A stretch of 10,028 nt of DNA from an uncultured Polymorphobacter sp. GTDB lineage: Bacteria > Pseudomonadota > Alphaproteobacteria > Sphingomonadales > Sphingomonadaceae. Below the pieces are notes generated by a model. The model did not search any database. It was not told the DNA's origin and was given only the letters and a program-made list of their open reading frames with translations. Shown piece by piece: positions 4,887 to 10,028 of the stretch. A program made the position numbers and the translations under genes. The stretch spans positions 1 to 10,028 of the forward strand of contig CALDHQ010000022.1 of NCBI GenBank assembly GCA_937894055.1. Reading direction: 5' to 3'. Numbering within the stretch: position 1 is the stretch's first letter; each line of letters begins with the position of its first letter.

Positions 4887-6086
4887 ATGGACACCGCCGA
4901 ACTGGATAGCCCCGCCGCGCTCGCGGCCTTTGCCAACGAAGTGCGCGACTGGTTTGCGCGCGACTATCCGCAGGACATCCTTGAAAAGACGCGCACCGGC
5001 CAGACGCTCGAACGCGACGACTTCATCCGGTCGCAGGCCGCGCTCGGCGCGCGGGGCTGGGCGGCGCCGCACTGGCCGGTCGAACACGGCGGGCCGGGCT
5101 GGAGCGCGCTGCAGCGGCAGGTTTTCGAGAATGAATTTTCGCGCGCCGGTGCGCCGACGGTGGTGCCGATGGGGCTGATCTATGTCGCGCCGGTGATCTA
5201 CACCTTTGGCACGCCCGAACAGCAGGCGCGCTGGTTGCCCGACATCCTGCACTCGCGGGTGTTCTGGGCGCAGGGCTATTCGGAGCCGCAAGCCGGGTCG
5301 GACCTCGCCGCGCTCAAGACGCGCGCGGTGCGCGACGGCAACGACTATATCGTCAACGGTCACAAGACCTGGACGAGCCTCGGCCATTATGCCGACTGGA
5401 TCTTCTGCCTCGTTCGCACCTCGGATGCCCCCAAGGCCACGGCAGGCATCTCGTTCCTGTGCATCGATTTGAAGTCGCCCGGCGTCACCGTGCGGCCGAT
5501 CCGCGGGCTCGACGGGCGCCACTATCTGGCGGAGGTGTTCTTCGACAATGTCCGCGTGCCCGTCGAAAACCGCATCGGCGAGGAGGGCAGCGGCTGGTCG
5601 ACATCGAAATACCTGCTCGCCAACGAGCGCACCTGGTATGCGCGCGTCGAGGAAAAGCGCATCGCGATGGCACGCGTGCGCGCGCTCGCCGCGCAAGTGC
5701 CGTCGCCCGACAATGCGCTCGACCGGCAACCGGCGTTCCGTGCCAAGATGGCGCACACCGACATGGCGATTACCGCGCTCGAGGCCTTGGTCGGACGCGC
5801 ACGCGCCGGCGGCCCCAACGGCGCCGGCGACCTTGCCTCGCTGATCAAGATCATGGCGACCGAGACCGCGCAGGCGATTACCGAACTGCTGCTCGAACTC
5901 GCCGGGGAACTCGGCGCGCCGCATCTGCCGGTGCGCACGGCGGGCTGGGCCGAAACGCTGCCCGGGCGCGACCCGTTCGCGGTTCCCGCGGTGGCCGATT
6001 ATTTCATGACGCGCGCGCAGACCATCTATGGCGGTTCGACTGAAGTGCAGAAGAACATCATCGCGCGTGCGGTGCTGGGCCTGTAG
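4887..6086 (+). CDS. Acyl-CoA dehydrogenase family protein
   Basis: A 399-residue FAD enzyme expected to introduce a 2,3 double bond into an acyl-CoA thioester and pass electrons to an electron-transfer flavoprotein. The N-terminal helical domain (1-120) is followed by the FAD/substrate signature QGYSEPQAGSDLAALKTRA (129-147), a beta domain with NGHKTWTSLGHYADW (157-171), and a C-terminal helical domain closing with IYGGSTEVQKNIIARAVLGL. Where medium-chain enzymes have the catalytic glutamate of the YEGT motif, this protein has glycine (YGGST). E247 in LLANERTW sits where isovaleryl-CoA dehydrogenase carries its base, so it is the likely substitute. The style recalls the bacterial enzymes for pimeloyl-CoA, steroid side chains and other bulky acids. 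The ATG at 4887 has AAGGA (4876-4880) six bases upstream; a TTG just before it is not needed. It is probably co-transcribed with the upstream dioxygenase, which hints at a shared degradation pathway for an unidentified substrate. Confidence 0.93.
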   Translation: MDTAELDSPAALAAFANEVRDWFARDYPQDILEKTRTGQTLERDDFIRSQAALGARGWAAPHWPVEHGGPGWSALQRQVFENEFSRAGAPTVVPMGLIYVAPVIYTFGTPEQQARWLPDILHSRVFWAQGYSEPQAGSDLAALKTRAVRDGNDYIVNGHKTWTSLGHYADWIFCLVRTSDAPKATAGISFLCIDLKSPGVTVRPIRGLDGRHYLAEVFFDNVRVPVENRIGEEGSGWSTSKYLLANERTWYARVEEKRIAMARVRALAAQVPSPDNALDRQPAFRAKMAHTDMAITALEALVGRARAGGPNGAGDLASLIKIMATETAQAITELLLELAGELGAPHLPVRTAGWAETLPGRDPFAVPAVADYFMTRAQTIYGGSTEVQKNIIARAVLGL

Positions 6087-6105
6087 CGGCGTGGTTATGC
6101 GGCCG

Positions 6106-6130
6106 CGCCACGCAAGACGATTGCGTGGCG
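6106..6130 (+). terminator. Hairpin after the dioxygenase/acyl-CoA dehydrogenase pair
   Basis: CGCCACGCAA (6106-6115) and TTGCGTGGCG (6121-6130) form a perfect 10-base-pair stem with a 5-base loop (GACGA). It begins 19 bases after the acyl-CoA dehydrogenase stop. No U tract follows, only TCCGGCAATCTTC, so it is either a weak intrinsic terminator or a 3'-end stabiliser. It lies only 25 bases before the next start codon, so it could also sit in the 5' leader of the DUF2721 gene. Confidence 0.55.
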
Positions 6131-6155
6131 TCCGGCAATCTTCGATACTCGCAGC

Positions 6156-6632
6156 ATGATAGTCGAACCCGTCGCCGTCGATAACATCGCGCACAACATC
6201 CAGCTGGCCGTGGCGCCGGTGTTCCTGCTCACCGGCATCGGCTCGGTGCTCAATGTGCTGACGACGCGGCTGGGGCGCGTCATCGACCGGGCGCGCGGCA
6301 TCGAAGCGCATTTCCCCGAATTCGGCGCCGAAGACCGCGCCATCGCCATCCGCGAGCTGCGCGTGCTCGACCGCCGCATGGCGACGGTGCACATCGCCAT
6401 CGCGCTGTGCACGACATCGGCGCTGCTCGTCTGCGTGCTGGTCTCGATCCTGTTCATCGGCGACTTTGTGCCGGTGCCGCCGTCGACGACGATCGCGGCG
6501 CTGTTCGTCGTCGCGATGACCCTGCTGATCGGCGGGCTGGTGATGTTCCTGCGCGAAATCCGGCTGGCGACGCGCTCGGTACGCGTCAACCAGGCGCTGA
6601 TCGGCGCCGATCCGTCGCAGCCCGGCGGCTAG
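6156..6632 (+). CDS. DUF2721 family integral membrane protein
   Basis: A 158-residue protein that I recognise as DUF2721 from its N-terminal pattern: a short lead, then IQLAVAPVFLLTGIGSVLNVLTTRLGRVIDRAR. Three membrane helices are likely, at about residues 15-36, 77-101 and 110-133. A charged soluble loop lies between the first two (residues 40-75, with LGRVIDRARGIEAHFPEF and RELRVLDRRM), and the tail after the third helix is short and basic. The function is unknown for the whole family; there is no catalytic motif or obvious ligand site. No convincing ribosome-binding site precedes the ATG at 6156. The hairpin at 6106-6130 separates it from the acyl-CoA dehydrogenase. It ends 10 bases from the end of dnaB on the opposite strand, so the two transcripts must overlap or stop inside each other's coding regions. 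Confidence 0.85.
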   Translation: MIVEPVAVDNIAHNIQLAVAPVFLLTGIGSVLNVLTTRLGRVIDRARGIEAHFPEFGAEDRAIAIRELRVLDRRMATVHIAIALCTTSALLVCVLVSILFIGDFVPVPPSTTIAALFVVAMTLLIGGLVMFLREIRLATRSVRVNQALIGADPSQPGG

Positions 6633-6642
6633 GCAGCTTCGC

Positions 6643-8130
6643 TCAATACGGGTCGGGCATATACGCGTCGTCGGCGCGGTCGCTGAACTTGGTCGTGCTT
6701 TTGTGGAAGGTCAGCGGGACGGCGCCGGTCGAGCCGTGGCGCTGTTTGGCGACGATGACTTCGGCGAGGCCGAACAGCTTTTCGGCGCGTTCGAGCCATT
6801 TGGCGTGCTTTTCGACATCCTCGACATCGGGCTGTTTGAGCGAGTGGTAATATTCCTCGCGGTAGACGAACAGCACGATGTCGGCGTCCTGCTCGATGGT
6901 GCCCGATTCGCGCAAATCGGCGAGCTGCGGCCGCTTGTCCTCGCGGTTTTCGACCGCACGGCTGAGCTGCGACAGCGCCAGCACCGGAATCTGCAGTTCC
7001 TTCGCCAGCGTCTTGAGACCGCGGGTGATTTCCGAAATTTCCTGCACGCGGTTCTCGTTCGACGCGCGCGCCGACCCCTGCAGCAGCTGCAAATAGTCGA
7101 CGACGATCAGCCCGATGCCCTTTTGGCGCTTCATCCGCCGCGCCCGCGTCCGCAGCGCCGCGATGGTCAGCGCCGGCGTGTCGTCGATGTAGAACGGCAG
7201 TTCGCTGAGCGCACCCGCCGCGCGCGCCAGGCTGTTGAATTCGGACTGGCTGATCTTGCCCATCCGCAGGCTTTCCGAATTCACCCCCGATTGTTCGGCG
7301 AGCACGCGCGTGGCCAGCTGGTCGGCGGACATTTCGAGGCTGAAGAACGCCACGCCGGTGCCGCTCGAATCGGCTTCGGCAATGCCTTCGGCCTTGTCGC
7401 GCATGAAGCGCTGCGCCGCCGCGAACGCGATGTTGGTGGCGAGCGCGGTCTTCCCCATCGCGGGACGGCCGGCGAGAATCACCAGGTCGGATTTGTGCAA
7501 CCCGCCGATCTTGGCGTTGAGCCCGTCGAGGCCGGTGGTGTAGCCCGACAGATGCCCGCCCGATTTCATCGCGCGCTCGGCCATGCCGATGGCTTCGGTC
7601 GTCGCCTGGCGGAAGGTCTTGACCGAGCCCGCGACCTCGCCCTGCTCGGCCACATTGTACAGCGCCAGTTCGGCGCTTTCGATTTGCGTCAGCGGCGGGA
7701 TGTCCGAGCCGGTGTCGAACGCCGAGGTCGCCATGTTGCGGCCGACCGAAATCAGCTCGCGCAGCAGCGCCAGGTCATAAATCTGCGACGCAAAGTCCTT
7801 CGCCGCGATCAAGGCCGCCGACTGGCTGGTCAGCTCCGCCAGATAGCCGGTGCCGCCGATTTCGAGCATCGCCGGGTCGGCATCGAACAGCGGCTTCAGC
7901 GTCACCGGGTTGGCGACCATGTTGCGCACCACCAGCCGGACGATCGCGTCATAGATGCGGCCGTGCAGCGGTTCGTGGAAATGTTCGGCGCGCAGCTTGA
8001 GCTGGACGTCCTCGACCAGCCGGTTGTCGATCATCATCGCGCCGAGCAACGCCGCTTCGGCTTCGATGTTGTGCGGCAGCACGGTCGGATCAGGGGTCGT
8101 CACGGCACGCAAGGGGATGGGCGGATTCAT
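6643..8130 (-). CDS. dnaB: Replicative DNA helicase DnaB
   Basis: A 495-residue hexameric 5'-3' helicase that unwinds DNA ahead of the replisome and recruits primase. The N-terminal collar domain (about 15-120) begins LPHNIEAEAALLGAMMIDNR, the standard DnaB opening. A linker (about 160-195) leads to the RecA-like motor. The motor contains Walker A GRPAMGKT (221-228), FFSLEMS (262-268) with the H1a glutamate, Walker B LIVVDYLQLL (341-350), a QLSRAVENR segment (388-396), and the C-terminal AKQRHGSTG (461-469) loop with the conserved arginine. All expected motifs are intact. There is no intein, a common insertion at the Walker A site in other bacteria. The C-terminus (DDAYMPDPY) is complete. The start at 8130 has no strong Shine-Dalgarno site, but it gives the expected short lead before the conserved block. 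DnaA-box-like repeats lie upstream. It is convergent with DUF2721. Confidence 0.98.
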   Translation of the reverse strand: MNPPIPLRAVTTPDPTVLPHNIEAEAALLGAMMIDNRLVEDVQLKLRAEHFHEPLHGRIYDAIVRLVVRNMVANPVTLKPLFDADPAMLEIGGTGYLAELTSQSAALIAAKDFASQIYDLALLRELISVGRNMATSAFDTGSDIPPLTQIESAELALYNVAEQGEVAGSVKTFRQATTEAIGMAERAMKSGGHLSGYTTGLDGLNAKIGGLHKSDLVILAGRPAMGKTALATNIAFAAAQRFMRDKAEGIAEADSSGTGVAFFSLEMSADQLATRVLAEQSGVNSESLRMGKISQSEFNSLARAAGALSELPFYIDDTPALTIAALRTRARRMKRQKGIGLIVVDYLQLLQGSARASNENRVQEISEITRGLKTLAKELQIPVLALSQLSRAVENREDKRPQLADLRESGTIEQDADIVLFVYREEYYHSLKQPDVEDVEKHAKWLERAEKLFGLAEVIVAKQRHGSTGAVPLTFHKSTTKFSDRADDAYMPDPY

Positions 8131-8171
8131 GCGCGCAGTGTCGCCGATTTCGCTGCCGGCGACAATGCGCG

Positions 8172-8204
8172 CGGTGGATTAGGTCGGGATGGATCGGTGG
8201 ATAA
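8172..8204 (-). promoter_or_regulatory. dnaB: DnaA-box-like direct repeats upstream of dnaB
   Basis: CGGTGGATTA (8172-8181) and CGGTGGATAA (8195-8204) repeat with a 23-base period. On the dnaB strand the second reads TTATCCACCG, matching eight of nine positions of the classic DnaA box TTATCCACA. The first reads TAATCCACCG, seven of nine. They lie about 40-75 bases upstream of the dnaB start, where they could influence its promoter. A single eight-of-nine match could be chance; the direct repetition makes it more notable. Confidence 0.4.
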
Positions 8205-8226
8205 GTGCGGGAGAGGCGGGGGACGA

Positions 8227-8262
8227 AAGGGCCTCCGGCGGGCAGGCGTGACGCCTGCACCC
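8227..8262 (+). repeat. Hairpin repeat, copy 1
   Basis: This copy consists of a conserved head AAGGGCCTCCGGCGGGCAGG (8227-8246) running into a hairpin, then CACCC. The stem is GCAGGCG (8242-8248) with CGCCTGC (8252-8258) around TGA. The element recurs at 9859-9895 with a different inner stem, and in inverse orientation at 10007-10028. It lies in the gap between the divergent dnaB and nucleotidase genes, 80 bases before the nucleotidase start. It is non-coding as far as I can see. Confidence 0.9.
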
Positions 8263-8342
8263 GATTGTTCGATTGGCGCCATCTGAAACTAGGGGTTTTC
8301 ACGCGGTGACAGCGCCGATGTGCGCGGCTAAGACCGCAGACC

Positions 8343-9016
8343 ATGCACCGGCTCGGCCATATCGATACGTGGATCTTTGATCTCGACAACACGCTGTATC
8401 CGGCGCGGAGCAATTTGTTCGCGCAGATCGATGTCAAAATGGGGCGCTATATCAGCGACTTGCTGGGCGTGGATGCCGAAGCGGCGCGGGTGGTGCAGAA
8501 GAATTACTTCCACAGCCACGGCATGACGCTCAGGGGCCTGATGGACGAACATGCCGTCGACCCGCATCACTTCCTCGATTTCGTCCACAATATCGACGTG
8601 TCGGTGATTGAACATGACGCGCGGCTGGTCGAATCGATTGCCGCACTGCCGGGGCGCAAGCTGGTGTTCACCAACGCCGACATTCCCTATGCGGCGCGCG
8701 TGCTCGACCGGCTCGGCCTCGCCCACGCCTTCGAAGTCATCCACGACATCCACGCCACCGGCTACCTGCCCAAACCCGACCCGCGCGCCTATGCCGGGCT
8801 GTGCGACGCCTATGCCATCGACCCGACGCGCGCGCTGTTTGCCGAAGACATGGCGCGCAACTTGCCACCGGCGCACGCAATCGGCATGACAACCGTGTGG
8901 ATCAACAACGGCTCCGAACAAGGCCCGGGCGCCGACCTTGCGCAGTATATCGATTTCGAAATATCTGACCTGAGCGACTGGCTGCACGCCGTTGTCGCGA
9001 CACTGGAGACCAACGC

Positions 9017-9020
<4 letters not shown>
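8343..9020 (+). CDS. HAD-superfamily pyrimidine 5'-nucleotidase
   Basis: A 225-residue cytosolic phosphatase of the SDT1/PHM8-like pyrimidine 5'-nucleotidase group. Motif I is [11 protein letters not shown] (10-20), with D13 the nucleophile and D15 the general acid. Motif II is LVFTNAD with T110. K144 in [10 protein letters not shown] is motif III, and [13 protein letters not shown] with E168 and D169 is motif IV, holding magnesium. A helical cap lies between about residues 22 and 95. All catalytic residues are present. The likely reaction is dephosphorylation of UMP, CMP or related nucleotides, perhaps as metabolite clean-up. The stop overlaps the dapD start (ATGA), implying translational coupling. 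This gene order is one I recall from other alphaproteobacteria, although no metabolic reason for it is obvious. No good ribosome-binding site precedes the ATG at 8343, so the start is chosen by motif position and could be a few codons off. Confidence 0.91.
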
Positions 9021-9853
<833 letters not shown>

Positions 9854-9858
9854 GATTT

Positions 9859-9895
9859 AAGGGCCTCCGGCGGGCAGGGCCTTGGCCCTGCACCC
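9859..9895 (+). repeat. Hairpin repeat, copy 2, with altered stem
   Basis: The first 20 bases (9859-9878) are identical to 8227-8246. The stem is GCAGGGCC (9874-9881) with GGCCCTGC (9884-9891), then CACCC. Relative to copy 1 the inner stem pairs change on both sides, so base pairing is kept while sequence is not. It starts six bases after the dapD stop and may serve as its mRNA 3' end, though no T tract follows. Confidence 0.9.
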
Positions 9896-9925
9896 ATTGG
9901 TTTGGGGCGGCTTTCCATTCACCAG

Positions 9926-9999
9926 AGTCATTCCCGCGCAGGCGGGAATCCATTGCCTGCGCGGCCTCAAGATGGATTCCCGCCTGCGCGGGAATGACT
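9926..9999. repeat. REP/BIME-like inverted repeat pair
   Basis: Two 28-base arms (9926-9953 and 9972-9999) are perfect reverse complements around an 18-base spacer. Each arm is itself a hairpin: ATTCCCGC and GCGGGAAT around a 4-base loop. The TCATTCCCGCGCAGGCGGGA core is a widely dispersed proteobacterial repetitive palindrome. The inverted-pair arrangement is that of a BIME. No associated RayT-type transposase is visible in the window. Confidence 0.92.
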
Positions 10000-10006
10000 T
10001 GGTCTC

Positions 10007-10028
10007 GGGTGCAGGCGTCACGCCTGCC
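10007..10028 (-). repeat. Hairpin repeat, copy 3, inverted and cut by the window end
   Basis: These last 22 bases are the exact reverse complement of 8241-8262, covering the CACCC end and the GCAGGCG-CGCCTGC hairpin of copy 1. The conserved head lies beyond the window. Copies 2 and 3 face each other across the BIME-like element, making a nested inverted structure. Confidence 0.88.

Noticed and set aside
4869..6392. A 507-codon open frame on the minus strand
   Set aside because: It is antisense to the acyl-CoA dehydrogenase, has the His/Arg-rich composition of a GC-rich shadow frame, and shows no domain.
6703..8286. A 527-codon open frame opposite dnaB
   Set aside because: Same reasoning: Arg/Gln/His-rich shadow of a conserved gene, with no motif.
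8263..8342. A defined promoter for the nucleotidase-dapD operon
   Set aside because: No pair of -35 and -10 elements with reasonable spacing could be supported by eye.
9859..10028. An attachment site or integron-like attC
   Set aside because: No integrase gene, no core-site motif and no tRNA; dispersed palindromes explain the structure better.

Overview
The window reads like the end of a high-GC alphaproteobacterial contig, most likely from the Sphingomonadales. The main pointers are a secreted protein ending in a PEPxxWA-type sorting signal, a short GreA/GreB-like factor, the pairing of a pyrimidine 5'-nucleotidase gene with dapD, and several dispersed palindromic repeats of the kind that litter sphingomonad intergenic regions. 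This assignment is inference from gene content; no 16S or other marker is present. The first 47 bases are not genomic. They are Illumina P5/TruSeq adapter with an 8-base index, so the true contig begins at base 48, inside a gene.

Layout from left to right. Bases 48-211 hold a truncated DUF1801 gene on the minus strand. It is divergent from a Gre-like RNA polymerase factor (259-735) whose stop overlaps the start of a 59-residue Myb/SANT-like DNA-binding protein (735-914). A large palindromic repeat (943-1014) precedes a BaiN/HI0933-family flavoprotein (1090-2289). A control region with two TTAAC-N4-GTTAA operators leads into a secreted PEPxxWA-CTERM protein (2491-3117). A bulged hairpin and an AT-rich promoter region separate it from a Crp/Fnr regulator with a TTG start (3289-3897). 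A two-gene catabolic cluster follows: a TauD-type 2-oxoglutarate dioxygenase (4005-4856) and an acyl-CoA dehydrogenase (4887-6086), closed by a clean hairpin. A DUF2721 membrane protein (6156-6632) converges on the replicative helicase dnaB (8130-6643, minus). Finally a nucleotidase-dapD operon (8343-9853) is bracketed by copies of a hairpin repeat, and the window ends in a repeat cluster.

The genes do not form one pathway. The right half is core physiology (replication, lysine and peptidoglycan precursor synthesis), and the left half mixes transcription control, an oxidoreductase and surface or secreted functions. I see no phage, transposase, CRISPR, toxin-antitoxin or defence system. The unusual material is at a smaller scale: a Gre protein with a shortened finger and an altered acidic tip, a hairpin repeat whose stem differs by paired changes between copies, a twin operator upstream of the secreted protein, DnaA-box-like direct repeats upstream of dnaB, and an acyl-CoA dehydrogenase without the usual C-terminal catalytic glutamate.
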